In this document: one piece after another, positions 33,905-42,746 of the stretch
Numbering within the stretch: the stretch's first letter is position 1
Layout of the letters: each line of letters starts with the position of its first letter
Origin: Octadecabacter dasysiphoniae
GTDB lineage: Bacteria > Pseudomonadota > Alphaproteobacteria > Rhodobacterales > Rhodobacteraceae
NCBI RefSeq assembly: GCF_021532615.1
Contig: NZ_JAKGAQ010000002.1
Location: forward strand, 186,001 to 250,000
Length of the DNA stretch: 64,000 nt
Direction of reading: 5' to 3'
The notes under the pieces: model-generated
What the model saw: only the letters and a program-made list of their open reading frames with translations
The model's database searches: none
What the model was told of the DNA's origin: nothing
Program-made: the position numbers and the translations under genes

Positions 33905-36223
33905 ATGACAGTCAAAGACATCTTCGAGTCGATGGACTACGGCCCCGCCCCCGAAAGCGCGTCCGAGGCATTGGGCTGGCTGGCGGATCGCGGCGGTATC
34001 GCAGGCCATTTCATCAACGGTCAGTGGGGCCCGCTGCGCGACGATTTTGCGTCCAACAACCCCGCAACGGGTGAAAAGCTTGCCGGTGTGACCAAAGGCA
34101 CCGCGGACGAGGTCGCATTAGCCGTCGCAGCCGCCCGCAAAGCCCAACCCAAGTGGGCCAAAGACGGACAGGCCCGCGCCCGTGTTCTTTATGCCATCGC
34201 CCGCCTGATGCAGAAAAATGCGCGGCTTCTGGCGGTGATGGAAACCCTCGACAACGGTAAACCGATCCGCGAAAGCCGCGACATCGACGTGCCGCTCGCC
34301 ATCCGTCATTTCTACCACCACGCGGGCTTCGCCCAGTTGATGGAGACCGAAATGCCCAACGCCGAATCCCTCGGTGTGTGCGGCCAGATCATCCCGTGGA
34401 ACTTCCCACTGTTGATGCTGGCATGGAAAATTGCGCCCGCCTTGGCGATGGGCAACACCGTTGTCCTCAAACCTGCCGAATACACGTCGCTGTCGGCGAT
34501 GGTATTTTGCGAAATTTGTACCGCCGCTGGCGTGCCCCCCGGCGTGGTCAACATCGTCACAGGCGACGGCGAAACAGGCGCTGCCTTGGTTGACGCGGAT
34601 GTCGATAAAATCGCCTTTACGGGCTCAACCGCCGTGGGCCGCATCATCCGGGAACAAACCGCCGGATCAGGCAAAGCGCTGTCGTTGGAACTGGGCGGCA
34701 AATCCCCCTACATCGTGTTTGACGATGCCGATCTGGATTCCGCCGTCGAAGGCCTCGTGGATGCGATCTGGTTCAACCAAGGCCAAGTCTGCTGCGCCGG
34801 ATCGCGCCTTTTGGTGCAAGAAGGCATCGCCGATCGTTTCTACGCCAAACTCAAATCCCGCATGGACGGACTGCGCATTGGCGACCCGATGGACAAATGC
34901 ATCGACGTCGGCGCCATTGTCGACCCCGTGCAACTGGCCGAAATCACCCGCATGGTCGACACCAACACATCCGGCGAAACCTACCAATGCGCCGCCCCTG
35001 ATGGATGTTTCTACCCACCCACGCTGATCACCGGCCTCGCGCCCGCCGACACCCTAATGCAAGAAGAAATCTTCGGCCCCGTGCTTGTCGCCACGACCTT
35101 CCGCACCCCTACTGAGGCGGTCGAAATCGCCAACAACACCCGCTACGGACTGGCCGCATCCGTCTGGACGGAAAACATCAACCTCGCGCTGGATATCGCA
35201 CCAAAACTGATCGCTGGTATCGTCTGGGTCAACGCCACGAACCTCATGGACGCCGCCGCCGGTTTCGGCGGTGTGCGCGAAAGCGGCTTTGGACGCGAAG
35301 GCGGCTGGGAAGGCCTGATGGGCTACACAAGACCCAAAGGCAAAATGGCGAAACTCACCGCGCCAACCGCGTTCACCACCACAGATGGCACCCCCGCCGA
35401 TCCACTGGATCGCACCGCGAAACTCTATATCGGTGGCAAACAGGCGCGCCCTGATGGCGGGTATTCAGACCCCGTGTTCAACAAATCCGGCAAGCTTCTG
35501 GGTCATGCGTCCATCGCCAACCGCAAAGACCTGCGCAACGCGATCGAAGCCATGGCCGCCGCCAAAGGCTGGTCAAAAACCACAGGCCACCTGCGCGCCC
35601 AGATCCTCTATTACATCGGCGAAAACCTCAGCGCGCGCTCGGACGAATTTGCAACCCGCATCAACCAGCTGACAGGCACTAAAACCGGCACCAAAGAAGT
35701 CGGCGACGCGATCAACTGCCTGTTCACGTGGGCTGCATGGGCCGACAAACATGACGGTGCCGCCAAAGGCGTGCCCATCCGTGGCGTTGCCTTGGCAATG
35801 CACGAACCCGTCGGCAACATCGCGGTACTGACGGACGACACCCGCCCGCTGATGGGGCTGATCGAACCCCTCGCGCCGGCACTGGCCATGGGCAATCGGA
35901 TCACCGCAGTCGCCAGCCAACCCTTCCCGCTGGCCGCCACCGATTTCTACCAAGTGCTGGAAACCTCGGACCTCCCCGCAGGCGTCGCCAACATCCTGAC
36001 AGGCAGCCACGCCGACCTCGCACCACACATGGCCGCACATGCAAACATCGACGCGGTATGGTCATTCTCAACCGCTGATGTGTCACACGTGATCGAGGCC
36101 AAATCCACTTCGAACCTCAAACGCACATGGGTCAATCACGGCACGGCCCGCACGTGGCCCTCATCCATTTGGCGCGCGCAATCGACCGAGGTCAAAACGA
36201 TCTGGATCCCTTACGGCGAATAA
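33905..36223 (+). CDS. Double-domain aldehyde dehydrogenase (ALDH16 type)
   Basis: This 772-aa protein consists of two tandem ALDH folds. The first, about residues 40-500, is complete, with a PWNFPLLML cofactor segment, SLELGGKSPYIVF (catalytic Glu) and FNQGQVCCAG (catalytic Cys296). The second, from about residue 505 to the end, keeps ALDH-like segments (LYIGGKQARPDGGYSDP, PVGNIAVLTDD) but lacks the catalytic Cys and Glu motifs. This is the known ALDH16 architecture, in which the C-terminal copy is structural. It is tightly linked to deoC, pointing to oxidation of acetaldehyde or another aldehyde from nucleoside catabolism. Confidence 0.92.
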   Translation: MTVKDIFESMDYGPAPESASEALGWLADRGGIAGHFINGQWGPLRDDFASNNPATGEKLAGVTKGTADEVALAVAAARKAQPKWAKDGQARARVLYAIARLMQKNARLLAVMETLDNGKPIRESRDIDVPLAIRHFYHHAGFAQLMETEMPNAESLGVCGQIIPWNFPLLMLAWKIAPALAMGNTVVLKPAEYTSLSAMVFCEICTAAGVPPGVVNIVTGDGETGAALVDADVDKIAFTGSTAVGRIIREQTAGSGKALSLELGGKSPYIVFDDADLDSAVEGLVDAIWFNQGQVCCAGSRLLVQEGIADRFYAKLKSRMDGLRIGDPMDKCIDVGAIVDPVQLAEITRMVDTNTSGETYQCAAPDGCFYPPTLITGLAPADTLMQEEIFGPVLVATTFRTPTEAVEIANNTRYGLAASVWTENINLALDIAPKLIAGIVWVNATNLMDAAAGFGGVRESGFGREGGWEGLMGYTRPKGKMAKLTAPTAFTTTDGTPADPLDRTAKLYIGGKQARPDGGYSDPVFNKSGKLLGHASIANRKDLRNAIEAMAAAKGWSKTTGHLRAQILYYIGENLSARSDEFATRINQLTGTKTGTKEVGDAINCLFTWAAWADKHDGAAKGVPIRGVALAMHEPVGNIAVLTDDTRPLMGLIEPLAPALAMGNRITAVASQPFPLAATDFYQVLETSDLPAGVANILTGSHADLAPHMAAHANIDAVWSFSTADVSHVIEAKSTSNLKRTWVNHGTARTWPSSIWRAQSTEVKTIWIPYGE

Positions 36224-36239
36224 GGGCGCGCGTCCTATT

Positions 36240-36314
36240 CGTCTGAGCTTTCTAAATATTCCGGGGAAGCGCGCAGCGCTGGGGCAGAGCCCCCCTTGCG
36301 CCCCGCAGGGGCGC
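36240..36314. repeat. Intergenic repeat (TCTGAGCTT..TAAATATTCCGGGG family) with hairpins
   Basis: The core CGTCTGAGCTTTCTAAATA continues into TTCCGGGG and a GC-rich tail with two hairpins: GGGGC/GCCCC at 36281-36293, and GCGCCCC/GGGGCGC (3-base loop) at 36298-36314. A near-identical core lies at 57568. It lies between the convergent ends of ALDH16 and the DUF1523 operon and could terminate both. Confidence 0.75.
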
Positions 36315-36356
36315 TCCCCGCCCGCCGCAGGCGCTGATCGTCAGATCATTGGCGCT

Positions 36357-37028
36357 TCACTTGCGCCGCCACGTGCCCAGCCAGCGCGAAATGCGCCCCT
36401 TACGTTCCGCCAGATCAGCGTTCACATGATCCACCCGATCCCCGACCCGGTCTGCCAACGGATCAACCGTGCGTTCACGAAATTGCAGCCACATGGCCCG
36501 CAAGAAAAACCCGCCCACGATCATCGCGATGAAAATAATCAGGTTCACCCACGGGAACGGGCGAAAATCCTCACTTGGGGCGGGGCGGATGGCCACCGCA
36601 TTCGGATAAATCGACGCCCAACGCACGCGCCAGCCGTAATGCGTGATCACAACCCATTCCTCAGCAGCCGTTGAAATCGACGCAGATGCCTCCGCCTGCA
36701 AATCAGAGCTGTCGAACTTGAAATACGGCGGATAAATCCAGCCCGTATCCTCATTACGATACACCATCGTCTCGTTATTGCCGCGGATCAGGCCAAACAG
36801 ATATGTCGCTTTGCGCTCGGTGTTGATCAGGCGCAAATCGCGTGTGGGGTTTTCCACCGCACCACTGTCGGCCTGCGCATAAAACAACCGGTTAAAATTC
36901 GAAAAATCGGTACGGATGATCTCGGTCGATGTGACGCGCGCGATGTCTTGTTGGGGCATCACGTAATGCAAAAACAGCCCGATGATCAGGAACAAAGCGA
37001 TGCGAAGGAAACGGCGAATGTTGCGCAT
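36357..37028 (-). CDS. DUF1523 family membrane protein
   Basis: This 223-aa protein has an N-terminal transmembrane helix (about residues 8-24), a 120-residue extracytoplasmic domain (NRLFYAQAD, then RNEDTGWIYPPYFKFDSSDL), a second transmembrane helix (about residues 163-183) and a charged cytoplasmic tail. This matches the DUF1523 family of Rhodobacterales, which has no known function. It is the last gene of the nine-gene block 43822-36357. Confidence 0.8.
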   Translation of the reverse strand: MRNIRRFLRIALFLIIGLFLHYVMPQQDIARVTSTEIIRTDFSNFNRLFYAQADSGAVENPTRDLRLINTERKATYLFGLIRGNNETMVYRNEDTGWIYPPYFKFDSSDLQAEASASISTAAEEWVVITHYGWRVRWASIYPNAVAIRPAPSEDFRPFPWVNLIIFIAMIVGGFFLRAMWLQFRERTVDPLADRVGDRVDHVNADLAERKGRISRWLGTWRRK

Positions 37029-37040
37029 GAGATCAACCCT

Positions 37041-37310
37041 TTAGTTGATGAAATAAATAATTGTGCCGACGATAAGCGGCGGGATCACAAACACGAGAAG
37101 GATCAGTTTCTTACGCAGCCCGCTCTCGTATACCATCATCCCGCTCGCGATGAAATTCGCCCGCATGTCCGGCGTCGCGTCCTTGGGCGGGTTTTCGTCC
37201 CATTCATTTTCCAGCTTTTCGCGCCGGATTGACCGCGAATAAAGCGAGACGCACAGGTACACGACCGACAGGGCCAGAAACCCGAATACGACCAATCTTA
37301 CGAACGACAT
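37041..37310 (-). CDS. Small membrane protein, unknown
   Basis: This 89-aa protein has a transmembrane helix at each end (about residues 5-22 and 67-87) flanking a charged loop. I recognise no family. Its start has GGAGA just upstream, inside the end of the preceding 453-aa gene (stop at 37312), so translation is coupled. The next gene, DUF1523, begins 12 bases after its stop. Confidence 0.75.
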   Translation of the reverse strand: MSFVRLVVFGFLALSVVYLCVSLYSRSIRREKLENEWDENPPKDATPDMRANFIASGMMVYESGLRKKLILLVFVIPPLIVGTIIYFIN

Positions 37311-37311
37311 A

Positions 37312-38673
37312 TCATCTCCTCTTTACTGCGCCCCAGGGTCCGACCCGATCGATCAGATCGTTCCGCGCAGTCCCCTTACCCCACGGACCTGTGGGTTCTT
37401 CCATCGCATCTTCAAAGCCGAACAGCGCCTCGCGGGTGCCCGCCTTGTCCACCTGATACTCGTTTGACAGGAAATCCGCCACATAAGCCTTCTTGGCGTC
37501 AGGCCAGTCGTTGTAGGCGGTATAAAACGCCTCTTTGTGGCAGATAAACAATTGCCGCACATCCATCGGGGACAGTTCGGACAACAGCATATTCACCATA
37601 TCGGCGTCTTTGTGATCCTTGGCCCGCAGAGTGTAGAAATAGGCTGGATGTTCGCTGTCGATACGCGGCCACGCGCCGCCATCCTCGGCCCAGCGCACAA
37701 GATCAGACAGACCACGCCACGCGATAGGCAATTTATCATAGTACCGACGCCCCAAGCTGCGCAAATCACGCCGCGTTGCACCGCCCATATCTTCGCCCAA
37801 AGACGTCGCAACATCGGCCACGATGAAATCCATCTTCTGGCGCAGGATCGCGGCACTATCGATCCCGCGGGCCTCAATGATCGGTTCGGCCAAATCGTTG
37901 ACCTTCAGGAATTGCGCAATCGCGGATCGCTGATCCGCACCCACCACACGATCAATCGGCAAATCGCCAAGGACAGCCAGATCCCCCATGGCAATCGCGG
38001 CAGGTTCTTTGACATTGCGAAACACATAAACGCCGCCCAGATGCGCCGTCCAAAAATTGTCCTGATCAAATGTCATCCGGTTCAGGTTCACCGGATTGCG
38101 GGTGATATCGCCCGTGTCTTTGGCCAATGAAATCATGTTGGCGATCAGCACATCATCATGCCATGCGCCGTCTTTGACCATGAAATCATCAATCATCCCG
38201 CCCAGCTTGGCCGCCGATGCGACGGCTCCGTCCGTGGTGTCTGCCTCAATCGTGACATGGCCGATGTCAAACAGCCGCGCGGGTGTATCCAGCGCATAGA
38301 CAGAATTCACCAGCTCCCCCGCGACGGCATCGCGCGCAGTCAGGGCGAACAACTGCGCCTCATTGGTTGCGATAAACTGGCGCAAAATCCCGCGCGACGT
38401 CGAAAATTTCGCATTCAACAGCGGCGCGGTTTTCTGTTCTGTGGTGAGAAGAATAAACTGCCGGTTCACCCCGTGATGGTTCAGGTACAGATCATCCCCC
38501 AACTCATCCCCGACCTCGGGCGAATAGCCGGAAATATCGATGTGAAAATCGCTGAGTTCCGTCTGCTTGCCCGTCAACCGCTTCAGCGCCCGATTATACC
38601 GCTCCACCAGAATGGGGCTGACCACGGGGATGAGGTTGCCAAACATGAGCCCTTTTTCAATCAACCGCTTCAT
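37312..38673 (-). CDS. Unknown 453-aa conserved-looking soluble protein
   Basis: This cytoplasmic-looking protein has no signal peptide or clear membrane segment. It begins MKRLIEKGLMFGNLIPVVSP and contains many charged helical stretches, a HHGVNRQFILLTTEQ segment and an RRYYDKLPIAWRGLSDL segment. I cannot assign a catalytic motif. It may match an alphaproteobacterial DUF (DUF6638 comes to mind), but this is not certain. It lies between two small membrane protein genes in the AAA+ block, and its operon partners suggest a membrane-associated complex. Confidence 0.75.
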   Translation of the reverse strand: MKRLIEKGLMFGNLIPVVSPILVERYNRALKRLTGKQTELSDFHIDISGYSPEVGDELGDDLYLNHHGVNRQFILLTTEQKTAPLLNAKFSTSRGILRQFIATNEAQLFALTARDAVAGELVNSVYALDTPARLFDIGHVTIEADTTDGAVASAAKLGGMIDDFMVKDGAWHDDVLIANMISLAKDTGDITRNPVNLNRMTFDQDNFWTAHLGGVYVFRNVKEPAAIAMGDLAVLGDLPIDRVVGADQRSAIAQFLKVNDLAEPIIEARGIDSAAILRQKMDFIVADVATSLGEDMGGATRRDLRSLGRRYYDKLPIAWRGLSDLVRWAEDGGAWPRIDSEHPAYFYTLRAKDHKDADMVNMLLSELSPMDVRQLFICHKEAFYTAYNDWPDAKKAYVADFLSNEYQVDKAGTREALFGFEDAMEEPTGPWGKGTARNDLIDRVGPWGAVKRR

Positions 38674-38718
38674 GCCCTGCCCACTTTCGACCGATGCGCC
38701 ATGACGCCTAAATTTATC

Positions 38719-39066
38719 CTATTGAACATCGCGCGCGCCCCGGTTTTCAGAAAATTTCCGCCCCAGCCAGATGCCAAGCATCCCGAGGCCGCAATAGCCC
38801 ACAAGAAATACAGACAAGACAACAAAGACAGGCCCGGACTCAGCGAGGACCGCTTGTACAAACCCATCCCACAGCGCCCCTAACGCATCAAACACGCCCG
38901 CATCACTAAGGACCAATGAAAACACACCAACCAAAAGGGCGGTGCCCGCAAAGGCCACACAGATCACCAGCACGGCAACCCCAATCCCCAATGCAAAGAT
39001 GTTCCCACCTGACACGATTGCGCCGACAATGACTGCGACAATCAGGATGACCACGGCGACAATCAT
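38719..39066 (-). CDS. Small membrane protein, unknown, three transmembrane segments
   Basis: This 115-aa protein is almost entirely hydrophobic, with segments at about residues 2-18, 28-52 and 78-100, and a short basic C-terminus. No family is recognised. It starts four bases after the stop of the 114-aa gene and belongs to the AAA+ block. Confidence 0.7.
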   Translation of the reverse strand: MIVAVVILIVAVIVGAIVSGGNIFALGIGVAVLVICVAFAGTALLVGVFSLVLSDAGVFDALGALWDGFVQAVLAESGPVFVVLSVFLVGYCGLGMLGIWLGRKFSENRGARDVQ

Positions 39067-39070
39067 GCGT

Positions 39071-39415
39071 TCACCAAACCTCCCTCACCCAATTCTTCGG
39101 CACGCCAATCAGCGACAGCACCATCAACGGTGCCCACAACAGCGCCGAAATCAGGCTGAGTTTTGCAAAGTGGATCGGCACGGACAGCCCGCCGGTTTCC
39201 CACAAATCATCCAGCTTGATCCCTTGGCTCGCGTAAAGGATGGCGAAAAACGCGGCCCCGCTGAGGGCCATCACAAAGGTTGACGCAAACGCCAACCCGA
39301 TCAGCCATTTCACCCCTTCCGGCCACCACACCGCCAATACGCGCGGCACGGCCCAGCCCAGCGCCGCGAGGCAAATGGCGGGCAACAGCAATCCGGTGGA
39401 AAATGCGTCAGCCAT
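39071..39415 (-). CDS. Small membrane protein, unknown, 114 aa
   Basis: The product has three hydrophobic segments (about residues 5-25, 35-58 and 80-105). The start at 39415 has GGAG seven bases upstream and overlaps the end of the AAA+ ATPase gene by 8 bases. A longer ORF to 39559 is entirely antisense-free but lies inside the ATPase gene and is rejected. No family is recognised. Confidence 0.72.
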   Translation of the reverse strand: MADAFSTGLLLPAICLAALGWAVPRVLAVWWPEGVKWLIGLAFASTFVMALSGAAFFAILYASQGIKLDDLWETGGLSVPIHFAKLSLISALLWAPLMVLSLIGVPKNWVREVW

Positions 39416-41345
39416 CCTTGCTCTCCAGATAGCGCCGCTTGGCTTCTTCGGATCGCTCAAAGTCGCGGACCATATTATCAATCGCAACTTCATCGGATTT
39501 ATCGGCATAGCGGAATTCACTATCGGCGTAGCGGTTGATTTCCTGAATGACCATTTCAACCGTGATGGGCTGGCGCATATCTTTGATCATGGCCAGCTTG
39601 GTGTCGTAGTCTTTGGCCAAAAACAGATCAGGCTGTTCCATCCATTCATCAGGCAATTCAAAATCCATCGCCCGCACTTTAACGGCGTCCGTGATGTTCT
39701 TGATCGCGCGGCCTGTGAACCTTGGATCAGCCTCTTGGATGCCCTTCAGATAGGTGCCTAATTTCGCAATCGTATCCAGTTCCCCGATGGTAGAATGCAC
39801 CTGATCAAACACGTTCATCAGGCCGGGTTCATGGGGTTTGGAATGCGACTCGAACGACGCCGCAACCGCCTTTTTGATTTCCTGCGCGCTGAACACCTCA
39901 TGATCGCCAACTGGAATATCGTGGTTTTTGCCCATCAGCAGATAGAGGATATCGATGTAGTCGTCCCGCGTTTGCGGACCGTCGACAAGAAACCGCGCGC
40001 CCGCCCGCTGGCGCAACGCATCATCCACGTTTTCAGGGTAATTAGAAAACATACCGAACGTGCAATTGCCGCGCACAACGGTGTTGGCGCCCGCAAAACT
40101 TTCCATGAGAACGGCGGTGATTTCCAACTGCCCGGCCGAAGACTGGCGATCCCCGCGCTTACCCGCCAACTGGTCAATATCGTCAATCGTGCCAAAGCCG
40201 ATGACATTGGGGTCAATCACATTGTTGATAAACGCCTTCGCGTTCTGGCCCGATTTACCCTGATAGCTGTCGATATTGTCGGTCGACAGGTTCTGATACC
40301 GGAACGGATATTCCGCGACCTTACAATAGTCGCTGATCAGCCCCGCCATCATCTGGATCAACGTCGTTTTACCCGTCCCCGGCGCTCCGTCCCCCATGAA
40401 CGTAAAGATAAACCCGCCAAGGTCGGCAAAGGGGTTCAGCTTGCGATCAAAATCATAGGCCATCACCATCTTGGCCAACTTCATCGCCTGATATTTCGCG
40501 ATGTGGTTGCCCACGACCTCATTGGGTTTCTTGAACGTCATGGTCAGCGTGGATGACTTTGCCGCACGCGCAGGCGTAAACCCGCGAATGGTCAGATCGT
40601 CTTCCTCGATCTTCCAGGACGCGGCAACAAACGGCTCCAGCCGGCCCGCTGTGCTGGACCGCGCCGCAACCTTGGCCATCAACGCCTCGGCGTAGGCCAG
40701 AACCGTCGCGACCAGCTTGGGTTCACTGTCCGCAAACAACCCGATGTCCTGATCCAGCTCCCACAACGCACCGTGCAACGCCAATGTGGCATTGTCCGTC
40801 AACACCTCCTCGACCTCACCGATCTCGACCGTTTCTTCGCCCGCATGGGGCGCAATCAGAAACGCCGTCGCATTGGCAAAGACATAAAGCGTCACCAACG
40901 CCTCCGCGCTCAGCAATTCGGAAAAATCCATCTTCTTGCCAGCGGCCAATGACCCTTCAAGGTTGGCGCGTTTCAAATCCGCCAGTCCGGTCCGTTCGCC
41001 GTATTGCTCCGCCACCGCCAGCGCAATCGCCAGCGCGCGACGCAATCCGTGCAACACTGTGGCCTGTGTCGGTGACGTCAGCCCATCACCCTCATCCGCG
41101 CCTTCTATGCGCGCCAGCAACTGCACCCCTTCGCTGCGCGCGGTCGAGCGCGTCACCAACCCCGGCGTAGTCGTGCGAAACCGCCGCCGCGTACCGATGC
41201 CACTGGATTTCTCGGCAACAGGCGCGTTCTTCGCCACACCTATGCGCGGTGTGTGATCAAACCCCTGCACCATCGCCGTGGCCGCATCGTAATGCTTAAC
41301 GATATCTTCCTCACGCAGCTCCATCGTGTCGCTTGTCTGGCTCAT
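39408..41345 (-). CDS. AAA+ ATPase of an uncharacterised membrane-associated operon
   Basis: This 645-aa protein has a helical N-terminal 280 residues and a C-terminal AAA+ module. Walker A is GDGAPGTGKTT (about residues 318-328), Walker B is VIGFGTIDDID (about 381-391), a sensor 1-like Asn is in FGMFSNYPENVD, and RQRAGARF may hold the arginine finger. It resembles neither ClpX, FtsH nor MoxR closely. A role in remodelling a complex made with its small membrane partners and the coiled-coil protein is an inference from the operon. Confidence 0.85.
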   Translation of the reverse strand: MSQTSDTMELREEDIVKHYDAATAMVQGFDHTPRIGVAKNAPVAEKSSGIGTRRRFRTTTPGLVTRSTARSEGVQLLARIEGADEGDGLTSPTQATVLHGLRRALAIALAVAEQYGERTGLADLKRANLEGSLAAGKKMDFSELLSAEALVTLYVFANATAFLIAPHAGEETVEIGEVEEVLTDNATLALHGALWELDQDIGLFADSEPKLVATVLAYAEALMAKVAARSSTAGRLEPFVAASWKIEEDDLTIRGFTPARAAKSSTLTMTFKKPNEVVGNHIAKYQAMKLAKMVMAYDFDRKLNPFADLGGFIFTFMGDGAPGTGKTTLIQMMAGLISDYCKVAEYPFRYQNLSTDNIDSYQGKSGQNAKAFINNVIDPNVIGFGTIDDIDQLAGKRGDRQSSAGQLEITAVLMESFAGANTVVRGNCTFGMFSNYPENVDDALRQRAGARFLVDGPQTRDDYIDILYLLMGKNHDIPVGDHEVFSAQEIKKAVAASFESHSKPHEPGLMNVFDQVHSTIGELDTIAKLGTYLKGIQEADPRFTGRAIKNITDAVKVRAMDFELPDEWMEQPDLFLAKDYDTKLAMIKDMRQPITVEMVIQEINRYADSEFRYADKSDEVAIDNMVRDFERSEEAKRRYLESKDG

Positions 41346-41356
41346 GCTCGTTCCAA

Positions 41357-41378
41357 CTTCATCTAGGCAAAAAAACTC
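41357..41378 (+). repeat. Partial CTTCATCTAGGC repeat between the 375-aa gene and the AAA+ gene
   Basis: CTTCATCTAGGC followed by AAAAAAACTC matches the first half of the elements at 20346 and 53073 but lacks the GC-rich hairpin half. It occupies the 44-base gap between the two genes. Confidence 0.55.
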
Positions 41379-41389
41379 AAATTCAGGGG

Positions 41390-42517
41390 TTATTTATAAC
41401 TCAAAACGCTTCCGGTGGGTGAAACAACGAATTTACGCACGTCCTCGAACCCGGCGGGCTTGCGTTCTTCCAGCGCTTGATAGGGGCGCTGGGGCAAAAT
41501 GATGCTGCGTTCCATGCGCGTCGCGCCGTGTTCCGCGCCCTTGCCGGCAAACGGGTCGAGCGCGAATGTCTCCCGTTCCACCGTCCCGAACCAGCCGGAT
41601 TTTTCTTTGCGCGTTTCAGCTGACACCAGTTCTTCTTCGGTCCAGACCAGCGCCCAGTCTTCCCCAACGGGGGACCGCGCGACTTCCAACACTTCGCGCA
41701 ATGGCCCCGCCTGACGGGTAAACGCATGGCTATACATCGGCCCCACATGAAACCGTCGCAGGCGTTTGGGGTGCAGATCGTCGAAATCCTCATCGAAACC
41801 CTTGGCGATGGTCAGCAATTTCAGACCACCCAGCGACTGCGCCATCAGATGCGCCTGCACTTCGGGCCAGCGGCGATCGTCCTTGGGCAGGCCAATGCGG
41901 CCCGTGTCCTCAAGCTCCATCATGTAGATCGTCGGTAGGTTGATCTGGCTGTCGTAAACCGCCCAATGGATCATGAATTCCCGGCGCATTTGGTGTTTGT
42001 TACCCAGCCAAACGGCCGTCGGGTCATTGCGCGGCCAGAACAATTCGCCCTTTTGCAGTTCCTCGTAATACAGCCGTTGGGACAGCGCATATTGCAGCTT
42101 CGTCGGGATCGCCTGTTCGGACAGGATCACGCGCACCATGTCCTGCTTCAGCGCCTCAACGGACCGCATCCCCGCAAGATGTTTGCCCGCCTGCGCCGCG
42201 TCACTCGCCATCGCCAGCAGCTCGTTATGGACAGGAAACCCAGAGTCCACACGATCAAACGTCAGCTTGCCCGCATGTTCAAACCGCCCCGAAAAATGGT
42301 ACTTATGCGCCAGCGCTTTGAAGGTGTAATTCAGGCCGACGATGTAGCGCGTCATCACTTCGACATCGCGCTTGCTCAGCCGCTTTTCCGCCTCAAGCGT
42401 CGCGGCGACTCGGCCCAAGTGACCGATGATCGCCTCGAACTTGCCAAAATACCGCCGGGTCACACGGGTGTCTTCAAGCTGGAAATGATCGTAGGCGGTG
42501 TCAGTCACAACTACCAT
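41390..42517 (-). CDS. Unknown 375-aa protein of the AAA+ operon
   Basis: This is a soluble, helix-rich protein with many aromatic and charged residues (TRRYFGKFEAIIGHLGR; YYEELQKGELFWPRND). No signal peptide, membrane span or catalytic motif is recognisable. The ATG at 42517 has GGAGGAG close before it, with tight spacing; a GTG at 42535 is the alternative. Either start lies inside the end of the preceding 81-aa gene, so the two are coupled. It directly precedes the AAA+ ATPase and may be its partner or adaptor. Confidence 0.72.
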   Translation of the reverse strand: MVVVTDTAYDHFQLEDTRVTRRYFGKFEAIIGHLGRVAATLEAEKRLSKRDVEVMTRYIVGLNYTFKALAHKYHFSGRFEHAGKLTFDRVDSGFPVHNELLAMASDAAQAGKHLAGMRSVEALKQDMVRVILSEQAIPTKLQYALSQRLYYEELQKGELFWPRNDPTAVWLGNKHQMRREFMIHWAVYDSQINLPTIYMMELEDTGRIGLPKDDRRWPEVQAHLMAQSLGGLKLLTIAKGFDEDFDDLHPKRLRRFHVGPMYSHAFTRQAGPLREVLEVARSPVGEDWALVWTEEELVSAETRKEKSGWFGTVERETFALDPFAGKGAEHGATRMERSIILPQRPYQALEERKPAGFEDVRKFVVSPTGSVLSYK

Positions 42518-42746
42518 CTCCTCCGTTGCTGCCACCGCCTGCGCCGTCAGAATAGCCGTTGTCGGAAAAAAGGTTGAGCGCCTTTAACAATGCGATCAAA
42601 CCAATTCCTGCACTCACAACTGCATAATCTCGATTTGCCGTTGCCACAGCAAAAGCTAAAACAATTCCGGAAACCACTGCAATGATGGCAGAGACCTTAT
42701 TCAGCAGACTCAAACTAAGAAACCAGTGCATTTGATCTGCCGTCAT
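42501..42746 (-). CDS. Small membrane protein with glycine-rich tail, unknown
   Basis: This 81-aa protein has two hydrophobic segments (about residues 16-35 and 41-57) and a flexible tail rich in Gly, Asp and Ser. The start at 42746 shares bases with the stop of the coiled-coil gene (TGATG), and the stop lies inside the next gene. The overlaps on both sides support it as real. No family is recognised. Confidence 0.68.
   Translation of the reverse strand: MTADQMHWFLSLSLLNKVSAIIAVVSGIVLAFAVATANRDYAVVSAGIGLIALLKALNLFSDNGYSDGAGGGSNGGDGSCD

Noticed and set aside
39416..39559. N-terminal extension of the 114-aa membrane protein.
   Set aside because: It lies inside the AAA+ ATPase gene in another frame, while 39415 has a good ribosome binding site.
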